Shown here in pieces: positions 9,695 through 18,967 of a stretch of 64,000 nt of DNA. The DNA comes from Hyphomonadaceae bacterium. GTDB lineage: Bacteria; Pseudomonadota; Alphaproteobacteria; Caulobacterales; Hyphomonadaceae. The notes below the pieces were generated by a model. That model did not search any database and was not told the DNA's origin. It saw nothing but the letters and a program-made list of their open reading frames with translations. Within the stretch, counting starts at the first letter, position 1. Each line of letters starts with the position of its first letter. A program made the translations under genes and the position numbers. Where the stretch lies: the NCBI GenBank assembly GCA_024742355.1, contig JANSYM010000011.1, positions 1-64,000 of the forward strand. Direction: 5' to 3'.

Positions 9695-11845
9695 TCATTT
9701 CCCAGGCCGATAGGTTCGCGCGGCATTCGCTTCCACATCAGCGCGGGTCAACAGAGCCGGGCGCCATTGCTCAGACGCGAAGAGCGGCGCCTGGTCGGCA
9801 TAATGCGGTGAGCTTTCATCCAGCGTCGCCGCGCCATACTGATGCACGACCTCCGCGCTCTGATGGCCTTCAGCATCCCATTCGACGACAGCAATCCAGG
9901 TGTCGCCAGCATTGGCGTGCAGCTTTCCATCAGGACGGACGGCAAGAGGGTAAATCGCGCGCAAGATGTCCGGCCCACCGCTGACCGGGATATTGACATC
10001 GCCGCGCACCAACCGGTTCACCTCGCCCCATTCCGGGTCGATGCGGCCATAGACATCGGTCAGCAACGCCGCCGCCTCGCGAAACGCTTGCGGCGGCTCG
10101 GGACCATAATCGCCGGTAAACTGGCCAGTGACATGGCGAAGCACCGTCAGCGCGCCCAGCGCTGCGTGTCGGTTGTCAATGTCGAGATGGTAATTCCAGG
10201 CCCGCAAATGCGCCAGCGCATCGGCCAGTTCCGGCACGTCAGACCAGTCATGCGCGAGGACGACCTGAATAAACTCGTCTGCTTCCGACCCTTGCGCATA
10301 GGCGGTGTCAAACTTGATCGCGAGCAGACGGCCGCGATCGATCATTCCGGTTCCGTCCGCCAGCTCCTGGATACGCAGTGAACGATTGGTTTCATTGGTC
10401 TGCAAGCCCATAGAGGCGGGAAAATCCGCAGCGCTCAAATTGTCTGGTCCATCCGTCGCGCGATACGGCGTGTTATTGGCGTTGTAGACAAATCCCAGGA
10501 CCGGGTTCACCAGTTTCGGTCCGTCATCATACGGCAGGTAACCCTTCCAGATCAGATCCGAACGATCGCCCGGCAAATCGGCCTGCCAGTCCCATCCTGG
10601 TAAACGGGCCGGGTATTGGCCATTGTGAATGAAGGCAATGTTCCCGTCTTTATCGGCATAGACATAGTTAATGCTGGGAAGCGCATTCAGCCCCATGGCG
10701 GCGCTGAACTCGTCCCAATTCTCCGCCAGATTGAGCCGCACATATTGTTCCAGCTGGCGGATTTCGTTCATGCCGGAATAGCGCACCGCATAGGTGCCGT
10801 GCGGCGCCTGGATCACCGGTCCATGTTCGGTGCGATAGACCGGGCGGCGCACCTTCAGCGCGAACGGGCCGAACAGTTTGACCCGAAGCAAGGCCGTTTC
10901 TTCCTGGAAGTCCCGCCACTCATCATCAAGGCGATACTGTTTTGCATTGTCGGGATTAATGGTCAGGCGATAAATGTCGGTCAGATCCGGCTTCGACACT
11001 GTATTCGCCCAGCCGAGATCGCGATTGAACCCATGCAGAATGACAGGCGTTCCGGGGAACAGACCGCCGGTGATATCGAGCCCTTCCTCTGACACGATAT
11101 GCGCTTCCCACCAGGCCACGGGTCCGGTCATCGGTTGGTGGGAATTGATCAGCAATCGCGTCGTGTCATCGCCGCTGCGCTCAGGCCGAACGGCGAAGGC
11201 GTTTGACCCGCGTTCTGTGTTCAGGGTGGGATGCAGCAGCCAGGCGCGCTCGTCCGGGTCGGCTGCCAGCGGGGCCTCGCGGGTCTCGGCGAACAGCGAT
11301 TGCAGTGTCTCGTCAAAGCCATAGAAGAACGGTGTCTTGAGAATGAACCCGGCAATCACGTCCTGCCCCGTAAAAGGCGCAAGCCCGCTCCAGGTCTGTT
11401 CGGGATGCTCGGCGGCATAGAGATTGAGCCCGGCAGCATAGGCCTCCGCAATGGCTTTCACATCAGCCGGGACATCGGCTTCATAGCGCCGGTCTACTGT
11501 GCCCCAGACATCCAGTAGCGCAACGACATAATCGGTGGGCGCTGCCGCCGCGCCCTTGTAGCGCGCCAGAACGCCGCGCGTCGCCGCGACAACATCCTGA
11601 ATCGTTTCGTAATCATCCTCGGCATGGGCGTAGGCAACCCCGAATGCAGTATCTGCATTGGTGGTTCCGTAAATATGCGGAGTGCCCCAATTGTCTCGAA
11701 TGATCTCGACATTGTAATTTGCGGCGTCAGCGGAGAGCTCAGCCGCACTCGGAATCTTCGGCAATGGGTCCCAGGTATAGATACCCGCCCCGAGGGCGAG
11801 CGCGGCAAACAAGGCGGCGAGGCCGAGAAGGATTTTCTTGATCAT
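9695..11845 (-). CDS. Penicillin acylase family Ntn-hydrolase
   Basis: A 716-residue exported precursor with an N-terminal membrane/signal helix (about 2-23). Family features are EIIRDNWGTPHIYG near 47-60, the processing site ERGSNAFAV with the nucleophile Ser214 after self-cleavage, and SHQPMTG and GFNRDLGWANTV in the beta chain. The spacer before Ser214 is of the acylase type. Relatives include penicillin G acylase and acyl-homoserine lactone acylases such as PvdQ/QuiP, so quorum signal or amide hydrolysis in the periplasm is possible, but the substrate is not readable. It stands next to other hydrolases. ATG at 11845 is the likely start. Confidence 0.9.
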   Translation of the reverse strand: MIKKILLGLAALFAALALGAGIYTWDPLPKIPSAAELSADAANYNVEIIRDNWGTPHIYGTTNADTAFGVAYAHAEDDYETIQDVVAATRGVLARYKGAAAAPTDYVVALLDVWGTVDRRYEADVPADVKAIAEAYAAGLNLYAAEHPEQTWSGLAPFTGQDVIAGFILKTPFFYGFDETLQSLFAETREAPLAADPDERAWLLHPTLNTERGSNAFAVRPERSGDDTTRLLINSHQPMTGPVAWWEAHIVSEEGLDITGGLFPGTPVILHGFNRDLGWANTVSKPDLTDIYRLTINPDNAKQYRLDDEWRDFQEETALLRVKLFGPFALKVRRPVYRTEHGPVIQAPHGTYAVRYSGMNEIRQLEQYVRLNLAENWDEFSAAMGLNALPSINYVYADKDGNIAFIHNGQYPARLPGWDWQADLPGDRSDLIWKGYLPYDDGPKLVNPVLGFVYNANNTPYRATDGPDNLSAADFPASMGLQTNETNRSLRIQELADGTGMIDRGRLLAIKFDTAYAQGSEADEFIQVVLAHDWSDVPELADALAHLRAWNYHLDIDNRHAALGALTVLRHVTGQFTGDYGPEPPQAFREAAALLTDVYGRIDPEWGEVNRLVRGDVNIPVSGGPDILRAIYPLAVRPDGKLHANAGDTWIAVVEWDAEGHQSAEVVHQYGAATLDESSPHYADQAPLFASEQWRPALLTRADVEANAARTYRPGK

Positions 11846-11851
11846 GGCGCT

Positions 11852-12535
11852 TTAGACTTTAACCGGCGGCTCAGCATAGGAGGCGGTTTTCCAGATCACT
11901 TCATCCGGCGCCTTCAGCATCTGCATGTACATTTCTTTCGGGTACGCCTGGTGCGGTTTGTCCGGGTCATAAGGCGGCTGCTCCACGGCGCCGCCTTCGC
12001 CATCATACGGATCGGGGCTCTGAAACTGCGCCGCTTCGTCAGCGCTGATCCCGGCTTTCTCCAGGACAGCCGGATCAATCCACGCCTTCTGATCGATTTC
12101 AGCGTCTGAGGTGGCAACTTCGAGCGTCATGTTTTCAGGCCCGCCAAAATAGATGGACTGGCACATGCCATGATCGATCGGGCCGATAACGTTCACGCCC
12201 TTCTTGCGAATCCGGTCGCGAATGGCGATCAGCTGGTCAGGCGTGTCTACCTTGAAGGCCAGATGCTGCATGGTGCCGGGCGCACATGGCCCCGCGCCCG
12301 TGCCTGCATGAGTAACGCCGATCTCGGTCGGAATCTCCTTGGCTCCAGGCAATTGGACGATGGAGAAATAACAATCATCATCGAGATGCATGAAGGCATG
12401 CAGACCACCAGGCACACCGTGCATGTCGAACAGCGCTGACAGTTTGCAGCCCATGACGTCTGAGAAAAATTCGATCTGGCTCTTAATGTCAGCCGACATG
12501 ATCGCGATATGGTGGATCCCCGTTGCTTTGACCAT
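11852..12535 (-). CDS. VOC (glyoxalase/dioxygenase superfamily) protein
   Basis: A 227-residue protein whose first 140 residues form a vicinal oxygen chelate fold: GIHHIAIMSADIKSQIEFF at the start, TMQHLAFKVDT in the middle and MTLEVAT at about 135. His and Glu residues in these strands are the usual metal ligands. The remaining part is a Pro/Asp-rich tail without known domain. Start ATG at 12535 has AAGGAG about nine bases upstream; an earlier ATG lacks this. It lies immediately upstream of and in line with the acylase gene (6 bases between), suggesting co-transcription. The reaction (lyase, dioxygenase, isomerase) is undetermined. Confidence 0.83.
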   Translation of the reverse strand: MVKATGIHHIAIMSADIKSQIEFFSDVMGCKLSALFDMHGVPGGLHAFMHLDDDCYFSIVQLPGAKEIPTEIGVTHAGTGAGPCAPGTMQHLAFKVDTPDQLIAIRDRIRKKGVNVIGPIDHGMCQSIYFGGPENMTLEVATSDAEIDQKAWIDPAVLEKAGISADEAAQFQSPDPYDGEGGAVEQPPYDPDKPHQAYPKEMYMQMLKAPDEVIWKTASYAEPPVKV

Positions 12536-12614
12536 CAGCCCTGCTCCTTGTCTTTGCGTCATACTGGACTCGCAGCCCCAAACCGCCAAGTCTTAACCAC
12601 GCGGGAGGCGAGTG

Positions 12615-13775
12615 ATGAGCGATTTGATCCGGGAACCCTATCTGGTGCTGCATCAGGAGACATCAGGCTTCAAGGATGTCTATGGCGGGGCTGGCGGCAC
12701 GGTCGTGGTCGAGTGCATGCGGATCGCGAAGAAGGACACATCGTCCAGAACGGCAATTGTCTTTTCCCACCCGATTGGCTCCGGCGCCTTCCTGCCCATG
12801 GTGTCGGCACTCGCGCATGCGGGCCATCATGTGATCTATTGCAATCCGCGTTATCGCGGAAATGACACCGCCCTGATCATGGAAAAGTGCGTCGCCGATC
12901 TTGGCGCCTGCCTCAAACATGCGCGCGAGAAACTGGGCTATGAGACGATTGTTCTGGGCGGCTGGTCCGGCGGCGGATCGCTGTCCCTGTTCTATCAGGA
13001 CCAGGCGGAAAACCCGACCCTCACGCATACGCCGGCGGGCGATGTCTATGACCTGACCACCATGGGTCTGCCCGCTGTGCAGGGGATCATGCTTCTGGCC
13101 GCGCATATCAGCCGGGCGATGACGCTGACAGAATGGATCGATCCGTCGATCGCGGATGAAGCCCGTCCGTTCGACCGGACGCCGGACCTGAACATCTATG
13201 ATCCCGACAATCCCAATCAACCCGCCTATAGCGCCGACTATGAAACCCGCTACCGCGCCGCGCAGATTGCCCGCAATCGCCGGATCACCGATTGGGTGAA
13301 CCAGACACTGGAAGACCTGCGCAAGGCGGGCGAAGAGCATGCAGAGCGCGCCTTCACGGTGCATGGTACCATGGCCGACCTGCGCTGGACGGACCCAAGC
13401 CAGGACCCGTCAGACCGGCGACCTAATGAGTGCTATTTGGGTGTACCGAAAGTGGCCAATGATGGTCCCGTCGGCCTTGCGCGCTTTTCGACCCTGCGGT
13501 CCTGGCTCAGCCAATGGGGCTATGACACCACCAATGCCACCGGCCTAGGAAATGCCGCCCGCATTTCCTGCCCGGTCCTCGTTATCAACAACACCGCCGA
13601 CCTCGCCTGCACTCCAAGCCATGCCCGGCGCCTCTATGATGCCATCGGTCATGACGACAAAGAGCATCACGACATCAAGGACGCCGACCATTACTATATC
13701 GAACGCCCCGACCTGCTACCGGAAGCGGTTCGGATCTGCTCCGACTGGATGTCGCGCAAGGGGTTCTCAGCGTGA
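12615..13775 (+). CDS. Alpha/beta hydrolase family protein
   Basis: A 386-residue alpha/beta hydrolase. The oxyanion-type segment FSHPIGSGAF (about 50-59), the nucleophile elbow GGWSGGGS with Ser118, an Asp candidate in NNTADLACTPS and His in DADHYYIE complete a triad. A long insertion (about 135-265) forms a lid. ATG 12615 is preceded by GGGAGG seven bases upstream; a GTG directly before it is less likely. It is divergent from the VOC/acylase unit, with about 80 bases between them that should hold both promoters. No substrate can be named; no thioesterase or esterase subgroup is recognised with confidence. Confidence 0.82.
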   Translation: MSDLIREPYLVLHQETSGFKDVYGGAGGTVVVECMRIAKKDTSSRTAIVFSHPIGSGAFLPMVSALAHAGHHVIYCNPRYRGNDTALIMEKCVADLGACLKHAREKLGYETIVLGGWSGGGSLSLFYQDQAENPTLTHTPAGDVYDLTTMGLPAVQGIMLLAAHISRAMTLTEWIDPSIADEARPFDRTPDLNIYDPDNPNQPAYSADYETRYRAAQIARNRRITDWVNQTLEDLRKAGEEHAERAFTVHGTMADLRWTDPSQDPSDRRPNECYLGVPKVANDGPVGLARFSTLRSWLSQWGYDTTNATGLGNAARISCPVLVINNTADLACTPSHARRLYDAIGHDDKEHHDIKDADHYYIERPDLLPEAVRICSDWMSRKGFSA

Positions 13776-13817
13776 GGGCGAGTTGGCGGCGGCGCGACGC
13801 TCAGATAAGGTCTCGCC

Positions 13818-14576
13818 ATGGATGAAGCTGTCACCCTCGCAAAACACATAGACGCTGCTGACCGCGTTGTGGTCTTCACCGGAGCCGGAATTTCCACTGA
13901 AAGCGGCATCCCGGATTTCCGCTCGCCAGGCGGTGTCTGGTCGAAGATGCAGCCTATCTATTTCCAGGATTTTGTCTCTGATCGAGAGGCGCGGCGCGAA
14001 AGCTGGCGGCGAGTGTTCAATCGCACCGAAGGCTGGACCGGCGCCGAACCCAATGCCGGACATTTCGCCATCGCCAAACTGGTCGAGACTGGCAAAATCT
14101 CGAGCGTGGTGACGCAGAATGTCGACAATCTGCATCAGAATGCCGGCGTGCCGGACGAGAAAGTCATCGAGGTGCACGGTAACGCGTCCTACGCCAAATG
14201 CCTGCAATGCGGGAAACGCTATACCTATGAATCGCTGAAACCACGCTGGGAAGTAGACGAGGATCTGACCTGCGAGTTCTGCACGGGATTGCTGAAATCA
14301 GGCACGATTTCATTTGGTCAGGCGATGCCGGAAGACAAGATGACCTTTGCTGAGAGCGAAGCGCTCTCCTGTGACCTGATGATCGCGCTCGGCTCGTCGC
14401 TCGTCGTCTACCCGGCCGCAAATATCCCGATCATCGCCAAGCAGAATGGCGCAAAATATATCATCATCAATCGCGAGGAGACCGAGCACGACGTCTATGC
14501 CGACGCGGTCTTCAATACCGAGATCGGACCCCTGCTTCGCGAAACCATGACAGAGCTTGGATTACCGCTCTCCTGA
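13818..14576 (+). CDS. cobB: NAD-dependent protein deacylase, sirtuin family
   Basis: Sir2-type deacylases remove acetyl or other acyl groups from lysines using NAD. The 252-residue protein shows GAGISTESGIPDFRS near 22-36 (NAD binding), TQNVDNLH near 99-106, catalytic His120 in VHGN, a zinc site of Cys128/Cys131 and Cys152/Cys155, and GSSLVVYPA near 193-201. Length is that of a core sirtuin without extensions. The gene is about 40 bases behind the alpha/beta hydrolase gene and may share its transcript. In this genomic setting its targets could include acyl-CoA metabolism enzymes, but that is only inference. Confidence 0.93.
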   Translation: MDEAVTLAKHIDAADRVVVFTGAGISTESGIPDFRSPGGVWSKMQPIYFQDFVSDREARRESWRRVFNRTEGWTGAEPNAGHFAIAKLVETGKISSVVTQNVDNLHQNAGVPDEKVIEVHGNASYAKCLQCGKRYTYESLKPRWEVDEDLTCEFCTGLLKSGTISFGQAMPEDKMTFAESEALSCDLMIALGSSLVVYPAANIPIIAKQNGAKYIIINREETEHDVYADAVFNTEIGPLLRETMTELGLPLS

Positions 14577-14615
14577 GCAGGCGCACAATTGGTTAGAATC
14601 GCAACTATGTCGCCC

Positions 14616-14664
14616 GCGCAGTCGCCGCTACATCCCAATAGATATATCAGCGGCATGACTGCGC
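14616..14664. other. Long stem-loop in the sirtuin-panD intergenic region
   Basis: GCGCAGTC and GCCGCT (14616-14629) pair with AGCGGC and GACTGCGC (14649-14664), giving a 14-bp stem with a two-base bulge and a loop of about 19 AT-rich bases. A C/T-rich stretch follows with a TTTT nearby, so a weak terminator for the sirtuin gene is possible. The rest of the 234-base gap shows no gene. Confidence 0.5.
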
Positions 14665-14810
14665 TGTCGTGCCTCTTTTCGTGATCACGGATTTGTGCTT
14701 TGAGAAGCCTCGTTGCACTGCACAATACCTCTTTACCCGAGGGCAAGCAGTACCCATATGTGCATAGCAGGCGGGGCCTGCTGTGAAATATCCGATAGGG
14801 AGGGCGAGCT

Positions 14811-15176
14811 TTGCTGGTCAATATGTTGAAGGGGAAACTCCACGCGGCGACGGTGACGCAATGCGACGTGTATTATGAGGGATCGGTCTCCATCGACCAG
14901 GACCTGCTCGACGCCGCCGGCATCCTGCCTCATGAGCGCGTGGACATCTGGAACATTACCAATGGCGAACGAATCTCCACCTATGCGATTGAAGCCCCGC
15001 GCGGCTCTCGCACGATTGGCGTGAATGGCGGCGCTGCCCGCAAGTTCGCGATGGGCGACCGCGTTGTTATCGCCGCCTTCGTCCAGATGGAGGCCGAACT
15101 GGCACGCCAACACAAGCCGCAAGTCGCCCTGATGGACGAACACAACAATATCAAGACGCCAAGCGCGGCCTACTAG
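14811..15176 (+). CDS. panD: Aspartate 1-decarboxylase PanD
   Basis: PanD makes beta-alanine from aspartate for pantothenate and CoA. The 121-residue zymogen carries [11 protein letters not shown], cleaved between Gly24 and Ser25 to create the pyruvoyl cofactor; Lys9 is also present. [11 protein letters not shown] and GDRVVIAAF are further family blocks. The start is a TTG at 14811: GGGAGGG lies 6 bases before it, whereas the ATG at 14823 has no well-placed site, and family members have four to five residues before MLxGKLH. It is monocistronic with a hairpin terminator behind it. Confidence 0.94.
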   Translation: MLVNMLKGKLHAATVTQCDVYYEGSVSIDQDLLDAAGILPHERVDIWNITNGERISTYAIEAPRGSRTIGVNGGAARKFAMGDRVVIAAFVQMEAELARQHKPQVALMDEHNNIKTPSAAY

Positions 15177-15226
15177 ACCGCCAGCGCCTTGAGCGTAGAG
15201 TTGTAGCGTAAGTGTAGACTGGGAAC

Positions 15227-15252
15227 AGCCCGCCTAATTGGCGGGCTTTCTC
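15227..15252 (+). terminator. Hairpin terminator after panD
   Basis: AGCCCGCC and GGCGGGCT form an 8-bp stem with a 5-base loop, followed by TTTCTC on the plus strand. It overlaps the stop codon of the convergent SIMPL-domain gene, so it may serve both sides. Confidence 0.65.
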
Positions 15253-16073
15253 AATTCGAACACGACATTCACGGTGACCGAGTAGCCAACCTCGCCGCTG
15301 GCAATCGGTGTGGCGCGGTCCATGCTGCGGGCCTCGGCCATCATCTGCATGGGTTGCGGGCGCATGCCGCCGCTCTCGGAAATCGTCACGACGCGGGCAA
15401 CCTCATAGCCGGACGCCGCTGCATAGAGCTCGGCTCGGGCGATGGCTTCCTTCATCGCAATGTCCCGCGCCGCGTTCTTCGCCGCCCGGTCGTCTTCAAG
15501 CGCGAAATTGAGGCCGCTAAACGTATTGCCGCCCGCCGAAACAAGCGCATCCATGGTTTCACCGAGATTATCGAGATCGCGGACCTTCACCGTCAGCTGA
15601 TTGGACGCCTGGTAGCCGGTCAGGCGCGGCTGGCCATTCTCACGATTTGAATAATCATATTGCGGTTGCAGCGAGAAATTCGAAGTCTGCATGTCGCGGC
15701 GATCCACATCAGCAGCTGTAAGCGCGTCGAACACACCGTTCATGGCCGTGGAATTCGCGGTCATCGCGGCCTGGGCGGTGTCGCCCTGGGTTTGGACGCC
15801 GGCGTTCAGGAAGGCAATATCCGGTTCGCGATTGACCGATCCCTCTGCCGAAATGCTCAGCGTCGTTTCCGGCTGAATCGAATTCGGGTGAGTAGTGTCG
15901 ATCGGGTCAGCGTTGGGCGTAACGGTGGGCTCCGGCGCTGAGGCCGCAGCAATCTCCACTGGATCACTCGTGGATTCTGCGGGCGCGCTCTGCCCGTTAC
16001 CGCAGGCGGCCAAAGTGACCAGTGCAAGACCAGACAACCCGGCCATAAGGTGTGATTTGTGAACGACTGTCAT
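15234..16073 (-). CDS. SIMPL-domain (DUF541) lipoprotein
   Basis: A 279-residue periplasmic protein of the SIMPL/DUF541 family (YggE-like), linked in other bacteria to oxidative stress and outer-membrane proteins. A signal sequence ends in the lipobox LAAC (Cys24). A Pro/Ala/Thr-rich linker follows to about residue 70, then the SIMPL domain: ISAEGSVNREPDIAFLNAGV at the front, GYQASNQLTVKVRDL in the middle and GYSVTVNVVFEL at the end. The start is the ATG at 16073, with GGAGGG just upstream; a longer frame to 16139 has no support. Biochemical function of the family is not settled. Confidence 0.88.
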   Translation of the reverse strand: MTVVHKSHLMAGLSGLALVTLAACGNGQSAPAESTSDPVEIAAASAPEPTVTPNADPIDTTHPNSIQPETTLSISAEGSVNREPDIAFLNAGVQTQGDTAQAAMTANSTAMNGVFDALTAADVDRRDMQTSNFSLQPQYDYSNRENGQPRLTGYQASNQLTVKVRDLDNLGETMDALVSAGGNTFSGLNFALEDDRAAKNAARDIAMKEAIARAELYAAASGYEVARVVTISESGGMRPQPMQMMAEARSMDRATPIASGEVGYSVTVNVVFELRKPAN

Positions 16074-16175
16074 GCGTCCCTCCATGAGGTTCAAAAAACT
16101 TGCAGTCTCTATTGAATTGCGCCATTGCGGCGAGATCAAGTCTGACGTTTTATTCTGACGTTCATCTTGAACAAA

Positions 16176-16252
16176 GGGCCTGTAGCTCAGTTGGTTAGAG
16201 CGGACCGCTCATAACGGTCTGGTCGGGGGTTCAAGTCCCTCCGGGCCCACCA
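16176..16252 (+). tRNA. tRNA with CAU anticodon, probably tRNA-Ile2
   Basis: A 77-base cloverleaf with encoded CCA. The acceptor pairs GGGCCTG with CGGGCCC, the D arm is AGCTCAGTTGGTTAGAGC, the anticodon stem GACCG/CGGTC closes the loop CTCATAA (anticodon at 16210-16212) and the T arm carries GGTTCAAGTCC. The anticodon CAU allows elongator Met or the lysidine-modified minor Ile tRNA. The G1-C72 acceptor and overall body resemble alphaproteobacterial tRNA-Ile2, which many annotations label Met; the call therefore needs TilS determinants checked. Confidence 0.93.
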
Positions 16253-16296
16253 TTTTCTTTCTTGCACAGCGAGATCGCCGACTCGGCAGGCCGAGT

Positions 16297-17322
16297 TCAG
16301 TCCGGGCGGGCGAAATGCTTCGAGAGCTTCAGGCCCTGGCCCTGATAGTTGCTGGTCTTGCCGCCATAGAGCGCGCTCGGTTTTGAGGCCATCGTTTCGT
16401 AGATGAGCTTCGCCACGGGCTGGCCATGCTCCAGGACGAACGGCACGTCGCGGGAGCGCACTTCGAGGACGGCGCGGCTGCCGCCTTCATTGGTACCAAA
16501 ACCGGGGTCGAAGAAGCCGGCATAATGGGCCCGAAACTCACCCAGTTCCGGCGCGATCGGGGCCATTTCCGCGGCCTTGCCTGATGCGACTTTGACGGTT
16601 TCGCGGCTGGCCAGGATGTAAAACTCCTCCGGGTCCAGGATCAAGCGACCGCCCCTGGCATAGAGCGGCTCCCAGAACTGATGCACGTCATGGGCGCCGA
16701 TACCGCGCAGGTCGATCAGGCCGCCATGGCGTTTGGCACGCCATCCGACAGGGCTGCGATCCGGTTGGTCGAGATCGATCGAGACCGTTTTCTCGGTCGC
16801 CCCGTCGCTTCGCCCGCGCCGCAAGCGGAGCTGGGCCAGCCGGTCACCGGGACGCACCAGGATTGGAAACGTGCGCGGACTGATTTCGAGCCACAGCGGA
16901 CCAGAATAGCCGATCCCGACATCATCGAAGGCCTTGGATCGGTTGGTGACAACGCGGGTGAAGACATCAATGCGCCCGGTCGAACTTTTCGGGTTGGCGC
17001 GGCCGGAAATGCCGGCAGGCAGGCGCAGGCTTTCCTGCAAAGGGACAAGGTAGACGCAGCCGGTTTCCAGCACGGCGCCATCCTCGGTGAGCGAGATGCG
17101 GTGCAATTCGGTGCCTGGATCGGCGAGGACGTCGGCGACCTTGCGCTTGTCCCCCGGCAGGAAACTGGCGCGAATTCGGTGGGCCTCAAATCCCAGTCGC
17201 AAGTCGAGACTGGCCGGCTGAATCTGGTCAGCGTCGAGCGCGCTTTGCGACTTGATCGCGCCGCTCTCAAACAGCGCCGCCAGTTCGCGATCGGATAAAA
17301 CCCCAATTTTTCCGTCAGCCAT
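16297..17322 (-). CDS. dcd: 2'-deoxycytidine 5'-triphosphate deaminase (long form)
   Basis: Converts dCTP to dUTP, feeding thymidylate synthesis. At 341 residues it is nearly twice the length of E. coli Dcd, as in the alphaproteobacterial long form with a tandem N- and C-terminal arrangement. The N-terminal half has LSDRELAAL, QPASLDLRLG (about 35-44) and SGRANPKSSTGRIDVF (about 106-121), which contains the active-site region; the C-terminal half repeats the fold, including HYAGFFDPGFG and VLEVRSRDVPF. It is transcribed alone between the tRNA and metZ, from a divergent promoter region shared with metZ. ATG 17322 is the start. Confidence 0.9.
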   Translation of the reverse strand: MADGKIGVLSDRELAALFESGAIKSQSALDADQIQPASLDLRLGFEAHRIRASFLPGDKRKVADVLADPGTELHRISLTEDGAVLETGCVYLVPLQESLRLPAGISGRANPKSSTGRIDVFTRVVTNRSKAFDDVGIGYSGPLWLEISPRTFPILVRPGDRLAQLRLRRGRSDGATEKTVSIDLDQPDRSPVGWRAKRHGGLIDLRGIGAHDVHQFWEPLYARGGRLILDPEEFYILASRETVKVASGKAAEMAPIAPELGEFRAHYAGFFDPGFGTNEGGSRAVLEVRSRDVPFVLEHGQPVAKLIYETMASKPSALYGGKTSNYQGQGLKLSKHFARPD

Positions 17323-17384
17323 GCCTTGATCCCTTTACAGGCTAAGGCTTATGACGATGCGCCTCGAATGCAAAGGATTTCGCC

Positions 17385-18572
17385 ATGACAAAGCGCAGCG
17401 ATGATTGGGCCCCAGCCACCAAATTGGTGCGCGGTGGAACCATGCGCTCGGGGTTTGGGGAAACCTCCGAGGCGATGTTCCTGACATCAGGGTACGCGTA
17501 TGACAGCGCCGAGCAGGCTGCCGCGCGTATGTCCGGAGATGAAGAAGGCTATGTCTATTCGCGCTATGGCAATCCGACCAACCAGATGCTGGCGGAACGG
17601 CTCGCCCTTCTGGAGGGTGCGGAGACTTGCCGCATCACAGCCTCTGGCATGGGGGCGATCTCGTCGGCGATGATCGCACCTTGTAGCGCTGGCGACCGCG
17701 TCGTGGCGGCGAGCGCCTTGTTCGGATCCTGCCGCCATATCTGTTCGACCATTTTGCCGCGCTATGGCGTCGAGACTGAGTTTGTAAACGGCACGGACCT
17801 CGAAGACTGGAAGCGAGCGCTGTCAAAGCCAACCCGTCTGGTCCTGATCGAAAGCCCATCCAATCCGCTGCTCGAAGCCGTTGATATCGAAGCCGTGGCC
17901 GAGCTCGCTCATGCGGCGGGCGCGCTTCTGGTTATTGACAATGTGTTTGCGAGCCCGATCCTCCAGAAACCTCTGGAGCTCGGTGCCGATCTGGTCGTCT
18001 ATTCCGCGACCAAGCATATGGACGGGCAAGGCCGCGTCCTGCTCGGCGCCATTCTCGGGCAGAGCGAGTTCATTGAAGAACATATCGATCCCTGGCTGCG
18101 TCATACCGGTCCGGCGGCATCTCCGTTCAATGCCTGGGTGGTACTGAAAGGTCTGGAGACGCTGGAGCTCCGCGTCAATCAGGCGAGCGCCAATGCGGCC
18201 CAGATCGCCGACACGATTGCGGCACATCCAAATGTTCAGGCCGTGCGCTATCCGGGCCGGGAGGATCATCCGAATTTCGCTGTCCATCAGAAGCAAATGA
18301 AATCGGGCGGCACTCTCGTCGCATTCTCAATCAAGGGTGCGCGCGCTGAAGCGTTCAAAATGCTCAACGCGTTGAACCTGATTGATATCTCCAACAATCT
18401 TGGCGACACCAAATCTCTCGCCTGTCATCCGTGCTCGACCACACACCGGGCGCTGACCGAGGAAGAGCAGGCTGAAATGGGCCTCGACGAAAGCTGGATC
18501 AGGCTTTCGGTCGGTCTTGAAGATGCCGAAGACCTCAGCCGCGACCTGGTTCAGGCGCTCAATGCGCTTTGA
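17385..18572 (+). CDS. metZ: O-succinylhomoserine sulfhydrylase MetZ
   Basis: A 395-residue Cys/Met-metabolism PLP enzyme that makes homocysteine from O-succinylhomoserine and sulfide. The PLP lysine is Lys210 in YSATKHMDGQG, and Asp185 in VIDNVFASP contacts the ring nitrogen. The early segment YVYSRYGNPT and the C-terminal SVGLEDAEDL are typical. The HMDGQGR context after the lysine is that of the MetZ subgroup rather than cystathionine gamma-synthase. It overlaps the convergent zinc-finger gene by 14 bases. A second PLP sulfur enzyme occurs further on in this window. Confidence 0.92.
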   Translation: MTKRSDDWAPATKLVRGGTMRSGFGETSEAMFLTSGYAYDSAEQAAARMSGDEEGYVYSRYGNPTNQMLAERLALLEGAETCRITASGMGAISSAMIAPCSAGDRVVAASALFGSCRHICSTILPRYGVETEFVNGTDLEDWKRALSKPTRLVLIESPSNPLLEAVDIEAVAELAHAAGALLVIDNVFASPILQKPLELGADLVVYSATKHMDGQGRVLLGAILGQSEFIEEHIDPWLRHTGPAASPFNAWVVLKGLETLELRVNQASANAAQIADTIAAHPNVQAVRYPGREDHPNFAVHQKQMKSGGTLVAFSIKGARAEAFKMLNALNLIDISNNLGDTKSLACHPCSTTHRALTEEEQAEMGLDESWIRLSVGLEDAEDLSRDLVQALNAL

Positions 18573-18864
18573 AAGTGATCGGTGCCTCGCATGAGGCGCA
18601 GGTTTCGATTGCGGGATTCTGGTCCAGCCGGGTCACGCTGATCTTGTCGCCGCAAGACACACACTGACCATAGGTTCCGTCTGCGAGGCGGAAAAGAGCG
18701 CGCTCTATCAAAGCGAGCGTCTCTGTACCATTGCGCTCGGATGGCGACGATGGGCAGGCGTATTTGGCCTCCGCAATGAGGTCGGTCTCTCCACGTTTTC
18801 TACGTGTGGATTTCCCCGCCACGACAGCCAAATCCTTGAGGTCAGGATCGGTCGGCGTCTTCAT
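18559..18864 (-). CDS. DksA/TraR-type zinc finger protein
   Basis: A 101-residue protein whose C-terminal half is the DksA/TraR C4 zinc finger: Cys68-Val-Ser-Cys71 and Cys89-Ala-Ser-Cys92, with the linking helix RALFRLADGTYGQC in front. The N-terminal half is basic and lacks the long coiled coil of true DksA, so it resembles short TraR-like proteins that bind the RNA polymerase secondary channel. Its effect on transcription is unknown. The stop lies inside the end of metZ on the other strand. ATG at 18864. Confidence 0.85.
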   Translation of the reverse strand: MKTPTDPDLKDLAVVAGKSTRRKRGETDLIAEAKYACPSSPSERNGTETLALIERALFRLADGTYGQCVSCGDKISVTRLDQNPAIETCASCEAPITFKAH

Positions 18865-18967
18865 AAGCAGTATCCTGTGGACTCTTTAAGGGCTTGGCAA
18901 GCCTAGCAGGGCAAAAGAGTGGCCCTACATATCGATAATCGAAAGATTCAGCGCGGGAGATGGGCTC

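Noticed and set aside
16297-17322. Fusion or frameshift in dcd because of double length
   Set aside because: The long tandem form is a known alphaproteobacterial type; both halves are continuous.
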